From positions 1 to 64,000 of the forward strand of contig NZ_CP049362.1 in assembly GCF_019343455.1 (NCBI RefSeq): DNA of 64,000 nucleotides, read 5' to 3'. The first letter of the stretch is position 1. Each line of letters begins with the position of its first letter. Positions 10,895 through 19,050 of the stretch are shown here, in pieces. The notes beneath the pieces are model-generated. The model saw nothing but the letters and a program-made list of their open reading frames with translations, was not told the DNA's origin and did no database searches. This DNA comes from Alcaligenes ammonioxydans. Its GTDB lineage: Bacteria > Pseudomonadota > Gammaproteobacteria > Burkholderiales > Burkholderiaceae_B. Position numbers and translations under genes: made by a program.

Positions 10895-12400
10895 TCAGGC
10901 CTGGGCAGCGACAGCGCTGAGCGATTGTTGCAATTCCTGCATGCTTTGCTTGACGAAGGCTTCACGTTCGGCGCCTTTCATGCCATCGGCAGAGGTCAGG
11001 ATGCGCACGATCTCGCGGGTGGCATGGCGGCGGCGGGAGACTTCCTGCGCCACATCGTCGGACTCGGGGATGGACAGCACATTGCCCGAACAGTAGCTGT
11101 TGGGCGCGCCACCGCAGTCTTTGAGCCATTGGGCAAAGCCTTCCGGGGTGGCGGCCGGGTTGGCGCCACGCAAGGCATCGCGCAGCATCTTGCGGAACAT
11201 GTACAAGCCAGCGTCAAACTTGGTCGGATTCTCCAGCGCATGGACGGCAATCGGACGCTGGCTGATGATGGCCTCGTAATCGCCGGGTGCCTGCTGGCAT
11301 TCCTTGTAGTTGTGGCGGGCACGGTGATCGGACGGGATGGGCGGCAGGTCTTCCAGCTTGTACTTGCCGAAGCGTTCAGGGCGTCGCATGGCGACCTGCC
11401 CTTCCAGAAAGTCGATGGTCTCATAGCCCACCATGTCCTTGTTGCCCACTGCGCGTGTATCAATCCCTGGCCCCATGACGCGCCAGCCGATCATTTTGCT
11501 GTTCTGGTCGTCTACCGGCACCGTCCAGCGCACGATGTGAAAGCGGCTGAAGAATTTTTCTTGCGAGCCATCTTCCGAGGTGTAGGCATGCAGGCTCAGG
11601 TTGGGAAGTACCTGGTGCTGAACACGGATAAACAGATGATCCTTGCTGGCACGACGCGCGCCGGCGCAAGCCAGACTGCGACCGTTGTGGACAGGGATGA
11701 ACTGCATGTCGGGCGCCACTTCCATGGAGGCCGCGCCCACCTCATCGAAGGTGGTGCCCTGGTAGTTGCCGCCCACCACGTTTTTGGCGGCGTGCAAGGC
11801 CGTGGGATGGAAGTTGTCGGCCGCATTGTCCTGTACTTGCAGCCAGTTGCAGTGCTGGAAGTTGCTGAAAGCCACCAGTTCATCGCCGGGCATGACGGTG
11901 AAGTTTTCCTCCCATTCGGGGAAAGGTGGTTCGGCATCGGGTGGGCCCATATAGGCAAAAATCAGGCCATGGCGCTCGAAGGCCTTGTAGGCACCCTGAC
12001 GGATGGAGCAGGCATATTTTTCGCCTTCGGCCTCTTCGCCTTTGGGGTACGGCACATGCAGACAGGTGCCGTCCACATCGAACACCATTCCGTGGTAACA
12101 GCACATGATGCCCTTTTCCTGAATGGCACCGTATTCCAGCGAGGCACCACGGTGCGCACAATGGGCGTGCAAGACGCCGATCTGGCCGCTTTTGTCGCGA
12201 AAGGCGACCAGTTCCTCACCCAGGATCTTCAGAAAGCGGGGCGTGTCTGTCAGCTCTGCCGCCATACAAACGGGGTGCCAGAAACGACGCATGTACTCCC
12301 CCATGGGCGTGCCAGGGCCTACTTCGGTCAGTTCAGGGTCATGCTCGGGGATGCGGTTGGTGTAATAGCCGCCGTAGGGAATCAGTTTTTTTTCGGTCAT
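10895..12400 (-). CDS. Rieske oxygenase, phthalate 4,5-dioxygenase family
   Basis: This is the terminal oxygenase component of an aromatic ring hydroxylase or demethylase. The 501-residue protein has the Rieske cluster ligands CAHRGASLEYG and CCYHGMVFD, and the mononuclear iron motif DNAADNFHPTALH around residues 189-201. Architecture and length fit the phthalate 4,5-dioxygenase/LigXa group, which acts as an oxygenase alone with a VanB-type reductase. No beta subunit is present, as expected for this group. The substrate is unknown. The TRAP carrier and class II aldolase nearby suggest an aromatic or heteroaromatic carboxylate. It is preceded 33 bases upstream by the KARI paralogue. Confidence 0.9.
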   Translation of the reverse strand: MTEKKLIPYGGYYTNRIPEHDPELTEVGPGTPMGEYMRRFWHPVCMAAELTDTPRFLKILGEELVAFRDKSGQIGVLHAHCAHRGASLEYGAIQEKGIMCCYHGMVFDVDGTCLHVPYPKGEEAEGEKYACSIRQGAYKAFERHGLIFAYMGPPDAEPPFPEWEENFTVMPGDELVAFSNFQHCNWLQVQDNAADNFHPTALHAAKNVVGGNYQGTTFDEVGAASMEVAPDMQFIPVHNGRSLACAGARRASKDHLFIRVQHQVLPNLSLHAYTSEDGSQEKFFSRFHIVRWTVPVDDQNSKMIGWRVMGPGIDTRAVGNKDMVGYETIDFLEGQVAMRRPERFGKYKLEDLPPIPSDHRARHNYKECQQAPGDYEAIISQRPIAVHALENPTKFDAGLYMFRKMLRDALRGANPAATPEGFAQWLKDCGGAPNSYCSGNVLSIPESDDVAQEVSRRRHATREIVRILTSADGMKGAEREAFVKQSMQELQQSLSAVAAQA

Positions 12401-12433
12401 GTCGTCCTCGTGTACAGATCAATGGTGGAAGGG

Positions 12434-13450
12434 TCAGGCTACTTTTCGGTCGACCAGGGCCTGGGCCTGAATCCAGGGCATCATGGCGCGCAGCTGCTCG
12501 CCGACGATTTCAAGGCGGTGGCGCTGGTTCAGGCGTCGATGGGCATTCAAAGAAGGTTGGCCGGCACGGCTTTCCAGGATGAAATTCTTGGCATAGGTGC
12601 CGTCCTGAATGTCGCGCAGCAGCGCTTTCATGGCCTGGCGTGTGTCTTCGGTCACGATGCGTGGACCGGCCTGGTATTCGCCAAATTCGGCATTGTTGGA
12701 GATGCTGTAGTTCAGGTTGGCGATGCCGCCCTCGTATAGCAGATCCACAATCAGCTTGAGTTCATGCAGGCATTCGAAATAGGCCATTTCTTCGGCATAG
12801 CCGGCTTCGACCAAGGTTTCGAAGCCACACTTGACCAGATCCACCATGCCGCCACAGAGCACCGCCTGCTCGCCAAACAAGTCCGTTTCGGTTTCTTCAC
12901 GAAAATCGGTTTCGATGATGCCGGAGCGCCCGCCGCCATTGGCGATGGCGTAGGACAGGGCCAGGTCACGAGCCTGACCGGAACGGTCGGCATGAATGGC
13001 GATCAGGTGGGGAACCCCGCCGCCTTCCACATAGGTGGAGCGCACCGTGTGGCCGGGCGCCTTGGGGGCGACCATGATGACGTCCAGATCGTCGCGGGGC
13101 TGGATCTGACCGTAATGGATGTTGAAACCGTGGGCAAAGCCCAGCGTGGCGCCGGGGCGGATGTGGGGAGCGACTTCCTGCTCGTAGACGCGGGCAATGT
13201 CCTCGTCAGGCAGCAGCATCATCACGATGTCGGCTTGTTGAACGGCAGACGCGATGTCGGCCACAGCCAGACGGGCAATGGCGGCCTTGGGACGCGAGGT
13301 ACTGTTGGGGCGCAAACCCACAACCACTTCCACGCCAGAATCGCGCAGATTCAATGCATGTGCATGGCCTTGAGAGCCGTAGCCGATGATGGCAACCCGG
13401 CGTTGCTGCACCAGGGCCAGATCGCCGTCCTTGTCATAAAACACCTTCAT
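12434..13450 (-). CDS. Ketol-acid reductoisomerase paralogue
   Basis: This belongs to the class I KARI family, normally the second enzyme of valine/isoleucine synthesis (acetolactate to dihydroxyisovalerate, Mg2+ and NADPH). The 338-residue protein has the [17 protein letters not shown]ossmann loop, the metal-binding [13 protein letters not shown], the [13 protein letters not shown] helix and [11 protein letters not shown]. The segment after the cofactor loop ([17 protein letters not shown]) is divergent from housekeeping IlvC. It heads an operon with a Rieske oxygenase, reductase and TRAP carrier and has no ilvI/ilvH beside it. I infer a paralogue recruited to catabolism of a 2-hydroxy-3-keto or similar acid. 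It could still be the cell's ordinary IlvC. Confidence 0.88.
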   Translation of the reverse strand: MKVFYDKDGDLALVQQRRVAIIGYGSQGHAHALNLRDSGVEVVVGLRPNSTSRPKAAIARLAVADIASAVQQADIVMMLLPDEDIARVYEQEVAPHIRPGATLGFAHGFNIHYGQIQPRDDLDVIMVAPKAPGHTVRSTYVEGGGVPHLIAIHADRSGQARDLALSYAIANGGGRSGIIETDFREETETDLFGEQAVLCGGMVDLVKCGFETLVEAGYAEEMAYFECLHELKLIVDLLYEGGIANLNYSISNNAEFGEYQAGPRIVTEDTRQAMKALLRDIQDGTYAKNFILESRAGQPSLNAHRRLNQRHRLEIVGEQLRAMMPWIQAQALVDRKVA

Positions 13451-13477
13451 ACTGCCTCCTTTTGGTGGATTCTGTGT

Positions 13478-13523
13478 TCTGTATACAGAGTTCAGTATTG
13501 TGGGGCGATATTCGAGGTGTCAA
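13478..13523 (-). promoter_or_regulatory. Promoter and 12-bp palindrome upstream of KARI operon
   Basis: On the minus strand a perfect -35 TTGACA (13518-13523) is followed, 18 bases later, by AATACT (13494-13499). The perfect palindrome TCTGTATACAGA (13478-13489) lies just downstream, at the expected start of transcription. GntR/FadR-type repressors commonly bind TATA-centred palindromes of this kind. The operon's own GntR gene is the likely binder. Confidence 0.6.
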
Positions 13524-13569
13524 GGAAAAATTGTCAGGTCGGGGGAAATCCCTAGGGCAGTGTGTTTGC

Positions 13570-14475
13570 TCAGCGCACGTGGCTGAGGCTGGCCTCGCGC
13601 AGTAGCCATTCACGCAGGTGTTCCACGCGTTTGAGCGTGTCGCGGTGATTGCGGTAGTAGAGAAAATGCATCTCGCGCTGCAGGCTGCGACCATTGGGAG
13701 CGGGCAGAACGATCAGCTCCCGGTTGTCCAGTTCGCGCTCGGCAAAACGTTGGGTTTCCAGACAGACGCCCAACTGGTCCACGGCAGCGGCTACCGCCAT
13801 GGCGCCGCGATCAAAGGACAGCCTGGGGCCGGGAGAGACGGCCATGCCATTGCTGCCGAACCAGTCCGCCCAACTGACCGGGCTGATGGTGGAGTCGATC
13901 AGGGGCAGGTGCAGGTACCAGGGTTGGTGCAGGGCCAGACTGGCGTAGAGCTTGGGTGAGCACAAGGGCAACAACGGTTCGGGATGCAGCGACTCGACCA
14001 CCAGTCGGGGGTCGTGGCTTGGTGCGTGTCCGTAACTGATGACGCAGTCAATGTCGGTGGACTGATGCAGATCCGGGGGAGTGGCGTCGGTACGCAGATG
14101 GATGGGCAGGCCAGGATGATCGCGCATGAAAGCATGCAGACGTGGTCCCAGCCATTTGACCGCCAGGCTGGGGGCGCAATGCACGGTCAGCGCCGGGTGA
14201 ATTGCGGTCTTGCCCTGGGTGTCCTCGCACAAGCGGGCCAACTGGTCCAGCAAGGGGCTCAGCTCCCGATAGAACTGCTGACCGTGACTGTTCAGGCTGA
14301 CACGGCGGTTATGGCGCACAAACAGATTGCGACCCAGATGTGTTTCCAGGCTTTTGACCTGATGGCTGATGGCCGAGGGGGTCAGGTGCAGCTCGTCGCC
14401 TGCCAAGCGGAAACTCTCTAAGCGGGCGGCGGATTCAAATGCCCGTAACCAGGCGAAATTTGGAATGGCTCGCAT
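13570..14475 (-). CDS. LysR family regulator, GcvA-like
   Basis: This is a LysR-type transcription regulator of 301 residues. The N-terminal winged helix (FAWLRAFESAARLESFRLAG, then LHLTPSAISHQVKSLE) is followed by a substrate-binding domain. I place the start at MRAIPNFAWLRAFE (14475), the typical N-terminus, rather than a TTG at 14511. It is divergent from the class II aldolase and TRAP receptor genes, which it most likely controls. Two copies of CATGGTTTT (14538 and 14557) in the shared region could be part of its binding site. It lies downstream of the KARI promoter on the same strand, but is not in that operon. Confidence 0.88.
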   Translation of the reverse strand: MRAIPNFAWLRAFESAARLESFRLAGDELHLTPSAISHQVKSLETHLGRNLFVRHNRRVSLNSHGQQFYRELSPLLDQLARLCEDTQGKTAIHPALTVHCAPSLAVKWLGPRLHAFMRDHPGLPIHLRTDATPPDLHQSTDIDCVISYGHAPSHDPRLVVESLHPEPLLPLCSPKLYASLALHQPWYLHLPLIDSTISPVSWADWFGSNGMAVSPGPRLSFDRGAMAVAAAVDQLGVCLETQRFAERELDNRELIVLPAPNGRSLQREMHFLYYRNHRDTLKRVEHLREWLLREASLSHVR

Positions 14476-14645
14476 CAGTGGCGCCTTGTTCAGGTGAATA
14501 TTTTTAATCAATAGCTGAAAAAGCTTCGTTTGTCATTCATGGTTTTCGACCTCTACCATGGTTTTACGTTTTACCCGTACGCTGCGCTCGATGGGCTGGC
14601 GTGCGGGCAACGCAACATCTTGCCGAACCCGAAGGAGACCCTCCC

Positions 14646-15485
14646 ATGAACGCTAAACCCGATATCAATGAAATGTTGGCCATGACGGGCCGAAAGTCGA
14701 TTTACCAGCCCGAACAGCAAGGCCTGATCTACCCGCAAGAGCCTCAATTCGATTCTTTTGAGGAAGCGCGCACGCATTTGAAGCAGCGCCTGGTGGCCGC
14801 CTGCCGTGCTTTTGCGCTTCATGGTCTGGACTATGGTTTCGCAGGCCACCTGACCATTCGCGATCCCGAGCACCCCAGCTTGTACTGGACCAATCCCATG
14901 GCCGTGCACTTTGCTGACGTGAAGGTATCGAACCTGATCCTGGCAGACCATGAAGGCAAGGTTGTGGAAGGGGATTACGCCCTGAACCGCGCGGGTTTTG
15001 TGCTGCATGCCGCTGTGCATGAGGCTCATCCTGACATTGTGGCGATGTGCCATGCGCATACCGTCTATGGCACGGCTTTCGCCTCGCTGGGGCAGGAGAT
15101 TTTGCCCATTACGCAGGATGCGGCCGCCTTTTTTGAAGACCATGTCGTCATTCGCGAAGAAGCCGGTCAGGTTGCGGTGGAAACCAAAGCGGGTCACAAA
15201 GTGGCCAATGCCTTTGCCGGTGTCAAGGCGGCCATCCACCAGAACCATGGTTTGCTGACGGCCAGCCGCCACAGTATTGAAGCGGCTGCTTTCTGGTTTA
15301 TTGCGCTGGAACGCTGCTGCCAGCAGCAATTGATGATTGCCGCAACCGGCATGAATCCGACGCTGGTGACGCCCGAACGCGCCCGCTACAGCCGTGAGCA
15401 CGTAGGCAGTGAATACATTGGCTGGCTGCACTTTCAGCCCATCTGGGAAAACCTGTTGCGCACCCAGCCCGATATGTTTGATTGA
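14646..15485 (+). CDS. Class II aldolase/adducin family protein
   Basis: This is a zinc-dependent lyase of the class II aldolase fold, 279 residues. Metal ligands are visible in CHAHTVYGTAF and further on in HQNHGLL. The start is ATG 14646 with a strong GAAGGAG upstream. Family members cleave sugar phosphates. Some act in aromatic degradation, such as 3,4-dihydroxyphthalate decarboxylase, and that reading fits the phthalate-family oxygenase nearby. The TRAP receptor follows 74 bases later in the same direction. The reaction is inferred only from context. Confidence 0.82.
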   Translation: MNAKPDINEMLAMTGRKSIYQPEQQGLIYPQEPQFDSFEEARTHLKQRLVAACRAFALHGLDYGFAGHLTIRDPEHPSLYWTNPMAVHFADVKVSNLILADHEGKVVEGDYALNRAGFVLHAAVHEAHPDIVAMCHAHTVYGTAFASLGQEILPITQDAAAFFEDHVVIREEAGQVAVETKAGHKVANAFAGVKAAIHQNHGLLTASRHSIEAAAFWFIALERCCQQQLMIAATGMNPTLVTPERARYSREHVGSEYIGWLHFQPIWENLLRTQPDMFD

Positions 15486-15559
15486 TCCGTCCCGCAGGCA
15501 GCTTGGCCGTTGGGGGACAAGCTGCTGATTTCGCATAAATAAAACGAGGAGACACAAGC

Positions 15560-16642
15560 GTGGAACGACGAGCAATGCTGAAACTGACCGGCCTGGCCGG
15601 TATTGTGGCCAGTGGCATGGCCCCTGCCCTTGTCAAGGCGCAAGAGAATCTGCGCTGGCGACTGGCATCGAGCTTCCCCAAGAATCTGGATACGATTTAT
15701 GGCGGGGGCGAAGTGTTTGCCCAGAAGGTGCGGGAACTGAGCGATGGCAAATTTACCATCTCGGTGCATGCGGGCGGAGAGCTGATGCCGGCGATGGGGG
15801 TGGTGGATGCGCTTGAGCAAAACTCGGTGGAAGCGGCCCATACGGCGCCCTACTACTTCTTTGGTAAAAACGAAGCCTTTGCCCTGAGCTGTGCCATCCC
15901 CTTTGGCATGAACTCCCGGCAGTTGACGGCCTGGATGTATCACGGCAATGGCTTGAAGCTGACCCGGGATTTTTATGCCAACTACAACATCGTCAATTTC
16001 CCCTGTGGCAATAGCGGGGTGCAAATGGGGGGCTGGTTTCGCAAGCAGATCAATACGCCGGATGACATCCGGGGGCTGAAGATCCGCATTGGGGGACTGC
16101 CGGGCAAGGTGATTGAAAAGCTGGGTGGCATTCCGCAGAACATCGCCGGTGGCGAGGTGTACCAGGCCCTGGAAAAGGGTGTCATTGATGCCGCTGAGTG
16201 GGTGGGGCCGTATGACGATTTGCGACTGGGCTTTCACAAGGTCGCGCCCTATTACTATTACCCCGGTTGGTGGGAAGGTTCAGTAGGGTTGGATCTGCTG
16301 GTGAACAAGAAAGCCTATGAGGGCTTGTCCCAGCATTACAAAGACATCGTCGCGGCGGCCAGCACCTATGCACACCTGGATATGCAGGCCAAATACGATG
16401 CTCGCAACCCGGGTGCCTTGAAAGAACTGGTTGGGCAGGGAGCCAAGGTGCTGCCGTTCTCCAAAGAGGTGCTGGACGCTTCTTTCAAGGCCAGCGAGCA
16501 GTTGTATGCCGAACTGAGTGAAAGCAATCCACAATGGCGAACAATCTATGCCGACTACCGTGCCTTTCAAAAAGATGAGCTGTTGTGGTTCCGCTTTGCG
16601 GAAGCACGCTTTGACCAATATATGCAGTCTGTGAATCTGTAA
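15560..16642 (+). CDS. TRAP transporter substrate-binding protein, DctP type
   Basis: This is the periplasmic receptor of a TRAP carrier, 360 residues. The N-terminus (ERRAMLKLTGLAGIVASG) carries a twin-arginine RRxML-K motif followed by a hydrophobic core and ALVKAQ cleavage site, so Tat export of a folded protein is likely. Family signatures include the conserved arginine region LKIRIGGLPGKVIEKLG and GVIDAAEWVGP. It resembles the keto-acid/mannitol-chloroaromatic branch (TakP-like). The start is GTG with GAGGAG upstream. Its permease partners are probably DctQM at 7304-9663, across the divergent operon. A strong terminator follows. Confidence 0.9.
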   Translation: MERRAMLKLTGLAGIVASGMAPALVKAQENLRWRLASSFPKNLDTIYGGGEVFAQKVRELSDGKFTISVHAGGELMPAMGVVDALEQNSVEAAHTAPYYFFGKNEAFALSCAIPFGMNSRQLTAWMYHGNGLKLTRDFYANYNIVNFPCGNSGVQMGGWFRKQINTPDDIRGLKIRIGGLPGKVIEKLGGIPQNIAGGEVYQALEKGVIDAAEWVGPYDDLRLGFHKVAPYYYYPGWWEGSVGLDLLVNKKAYEGLSQHYKDIVAAASTYAHLDMQAKYDARNPGALKELVGQGAKVLPFSKEVLDASFKASEQLYAELSESNPQWRTIYADYRAFQKDELLWFRFAEARFDQYMQSVNL

Positions 16643-16670
16643 ATGCTGGGTAGAGACATGTTTGGACTGC

Positions 16671-16703
16671 AAGCCGCTTTCCATGATGGAAAGCGGCTTT
16701 TTT
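16671..16703 (+). terminator. Rho-independent terminator after TRAP receptor gene
   Basis: A perfect 13-bp stem, AAGCCGCTTTCCA/TGGAAAGCGGCTT, with a TGA loop is followed by a run of T. It ends the aldolase-dctP transcript 29 bases after the stop. Confidence 0.92.
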
Positions 16704-16804
16704 GTCAGCCTGCCAGCGGTGTGCTCTGTCTGGCAGGCAGGTGACTGCATTCGTTATGCGTTTTTTTTATAAACATATGAATTAAGGTCCGTACAAATAG
16801 CTTG

Positions 16805-16824
16805 ACCGACTGGGTCGGTGTTTT
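16805..16824 (+). other. Small hairpin in the intergenic region before livK
   Basis: ACCGAC and GTCGGT pair around a TGG loop, followed by GTTTT. The 16643-16967 gap holds no gene. Its contents are the terminator at 16671, this small hairpin and the promoter/operator at 16891-16934. Confidence 0.35.
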
Positions 16825-16890
16825 CCCTTAACTTCAGACGAATCGCTCTGTGTGCGCTGGTTATAAGGTCATTATCAATCCATATTTCCG

Positions 16891-16934
16891 TAGACAAGTA
16901 TCGCCTCCTTATTATATTGTTCGTATCAAACAAT
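16891..16934 (+). promoter_or_regulatory. Promoter and inverted repeat upstream of the liv-type operon
   Basis: TAGACA (16891-16896) and TATATT (16913-16918) are spaced 16 bases apart as -35 and -10. The inverted repeat ATTGTT-N7-AACAAT (16916-16934) overlaps the -10, an arrangement typical of repression. The GntR/UTRA regulator encoded in the operon is a candidate ligand. Confidence 0.5.
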
Positions 16935-16967
16935 AATTATGTCCGGTCAATTAATAGGAGCAGGTCC

Positions 16968-18125
16968 ATGAAAAACGGGATTCGGAGTGTACTGGCGGTC
17001 GCAGGGATGGTGGCCGCGCTGGGCGCGCAGGCTCAAACGCTCAAGCTGGGTGTGGTGGGAGGCATGACGGGACCAGGCGCGCCCTGGGGACTGGCGATTG
17101 ATGGAGGCGTGAAAATCGCCGTGGATGAAGTCAATCAGGCCGGTGGTCTGCAGGTGGGCGACAAGAAATACAAGGTTGAGGTGTTGACCTACGACGATCA
17201 TTACAAGGCTGCCGATGCGGTCACGGCCACCAACCGTCTGATCGATCAGGACGAAGTGAAATACATCATCGGCCCGATTGGCTCGGCCTCGGTCATGGCC
17301 ATGAAGCCCATTACCGAGCGCAACAAGGTCATCATGCTGTCCAACAGCTACTCGACCGAAGTGCTGGATGCAAACACAAAATATATGTTCCGCGTGCTGC
17401 CTACGCAGTATGAATACAACCGCCAGTTGATTGGCTGGCTGAAACAGGAACGTCCTGAGCTGAAACGTCTGGCGATTCTCTCGCCCAATGACGCCACCGG
17501 CTGGAGCACCCAGAAAATTCAGACGGCTGCTTATAAGGATGCCGGTTACGACGTAGCCGAGACCAAGTTCTTTGAGCGGTCGCAAAATGACTTTCGTACC
17601 TTGCTGACCAGCATTCTGGCCAAAAATGTGGACTTTATCGAACTGGATACGGTGCCCCCCGGCCCGGCCGGTATCGTGATTCGCCAGGCGCGAGAGATGG
17701 GATTCAAAGGCCAGTTCACCAAATTTGGTGGCAATAATGTGGCTGAAACCGTGAAGTCTGCCGGTGCTGACAACGCACAAGGCACGTTGGTCTATTTATC
17801 GGCTGATCCGTCCAGCGAGCCTTATCAGAAGCTGAGCCAGGCCTACGCCAAGATCCACAGCAACAGCATGGATGACTTTGCTTTCTACTTCTACGATGCC
17901 ACCCGTCTGCTGTTCAAGGCCATCCAGGAAGCCGGCACGGTGGAGGATACCGATGCCGTGCGTGCCCGCATTGAGGCCAATACCAGCTATGACGGCATTC
18001 AGGGCGCCATTGTCTGGGGCGGCAAAGATGTTTACGGCGTGAACCACCAGATCGCGACCCCGGCCTATCTGGGCGTGATCGAGGATGGCAAGGCCAAGGT
18101 CATCAACAAGTTCGACGCCCGTTAA
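16968..18125 (+). CDS. Branched-chain amino acid-type ABC substrate-binding protein
   Basis: This is a LivK-like periplasmic receptor of 385 residues. A Sec signal peptide (MKNGIRSVLAVAGMVAALG, cleaved after AQAQ) precedes a type I periplasmic binding fold with GGMTGPGAPWG near the mature N-terminus and VKYIIGPIGSASVMA. The start is ATG 16968 with AGGAG upstream; a longer frame to 16818 has no support. The linked acyl-CoA synthetase and enoyl-CoA hydratase suggest an aromatic or alicyclic acid as ligand rather than an amino acid. It is followed by a hairpin and the two permeases. Confidence 0.92.
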   Translation: MKNGIRSVLAVAGMVAALGAQAQTLKLGVVGGMTGPGAPWGLAIDGGVKIAVDEVNQAGGLQVGDKKYKVEVLTYDDHYKAADAVTATNRLIDQDEVKYIIGPIGSASVMAMKPITERNKVIMLSNSYSTEVLDANTKYMFRVLPTQYEYNRQLIGWLKQERPELKRLAILSPNDATGWSTQKIQTAAYKDAGYDVAETKFFERSQNDFRTLLTSILAKNVDFIELDTVPPGPAGIVIRQAREMGFKGQFTKFGGNNVAETVKSAGADNAQGTLVYLSADPSSEPYQKLSQAYAKIHSNSMDDFAFYFYDATRLLFKAIQEAGTVEDTDAVRARIEANTSYDGIQGAIVWGGKDVYGVNHQIATPAYLGVIEDGKAKVINKFDAR

Positions 18126-18146
18126 ATATCGGGCTTGTCTCAGTTC

Positions 18147-18171
18147 GCACTGCGCCACGCGGGTGCAGTGC
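18147..18171 (+). other. Intercistronic hairpin between receptor and permease genes
   Basis: GCACTGC and GCAGTGC form a 7-bp stem around an 11-base loop, 21 bases after the receptor stop and 18 before the permease start. No T-run follows. Such structures often protect the receptor message and give receptor excess over permease. Confidence 0.45.
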
Positions 18172-18189
18172 CCCTTGATACGGTTAGCA

Positions 18190-19050
18190 ATGATGCAGAT
18201 TGCAATGCAAATCGCCATCATCGCCCTGATGTCCACCTTTGTGTATGCCCTGGTAGCCCTGGGCTTCACATTGGTGTTTGGCATCTTGCGGGTGGTGAAC
18301 TTCGCCCACGGCGAGTTCTACATGCTGGGCGCGTATGCCATGTATGTGTTTTACGGACAGTTTGGCTGGTCCTATCTGCCTTCTATCGCGGCCGCTGCCG
18401 TGCTGGTGGGATTCCTGGGTTTACTGGCTGAACGTGGCCTGTTCCGTCGCTTTGTGGGCGACGAGATGGGCGGCATGATCATGTCCCTGGCGTTGGCGAT
18501 TACCTTGCAAGCCGGGATTTCGCTGCTGTTCTCGGTGGACGAGCAATCGGTACGCCGTCCGGTGGAAGGCGCCTGGCAGATCGGTCAGGCGTTTTTCGCC
18601 AAGGACCAGTTGTTGATCGTCGGCATGAGTGTGCTGGCGCTGGCGGCCTTTTACTTCTTGATTGAGCGCACCCGTATCGGCATGACCATACGTGCGGTGG
18701 CGCAGGACCGGGAAGTGGCGCGTCTGCAAGGCGTCAGCTCCTGGAAGATCATGGCCTTCACCTTTGCACTGAGCTGTGGCTTGGCGGGTGTGTCTGGCGC
18801 TCTGATGGCACCCGTCTATACCGTACATCCCTATATGGGCGAAGCCGTAGTGGTGAAGGCTTTCATTATTGTGGTCCTGGGGGGCCTGGGCAGCTTGCCC
18901 GGTGCCGTGGTGGCCGCCTTGATTCTGAGCGTCACCGAGGCGGTGGCGTCTACCTTCTATAACGCGACCGTGGCCACCATGCTGTCCTTCCTGATCGTGA
19001 TGGCTGTGTTGCTGGTCAAGCCCAGCGGCTTGATGGGGAAATCGTCATGA
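18190..19050 (+). CDS. Branched-chain-type ABC permease, LivH-like
   Basis: This is the first membrane subunit of the LivKHMGF-type transporter. The 286-residue protein has about eight hydrophobic spans and the family motif VVNFAHGEFYMLGAY near residue 35. The cytoplasmic coupling loop (RLQGVSSWKIMAFTFALSCG) is present. I start at the tandem ATGATG at 18190. A longer frame overlapping the receptor gene from 18085 has no hydrophobic character. The stop overlaps the next permease's start. Confidence 0.9.
   Translation: MMQIAMQIAIIALMSTFVYALVALGFTLVFGILRVVNFAHGEFYMLGAYAMYVFYGQFGWSYLPSIAAAAVLVGFLGLLAERGLFRRFVGDEMGGMIMSLALAITLQAGISLLFSVDEQSVRRPVEGAWQIGQAFFAKDQLLIVGMSVLALAAFYFLIERTRIGMTIRAVAQDREVARLQGVSSWKIMAFTFALSCGLAGVSGALMAPVYTVHPYMGEAVVVKAFIIVVLGGLGSLPGAVVAALILSVTEAVASTFYNATVATMLSFLIVMAVLLVKPSGLMGKSS

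Noticed and set aside
10796..12739. A 647-codon plus-strand open frame
   Set aside because: It spans parts of three well-supported minus-strand genes (reductase, Rieske oxygenase, KARI) and shows no domain.
12434..13450. Reading the KARI gene as part of a local branched-chain amino acid biosynthesis operon
   Set aside because: No acetolactate synthase, dihydroxyacid dehydratase or leucine genes adjoin it, and the following genes in the same direction are oxygenase and transport genes.
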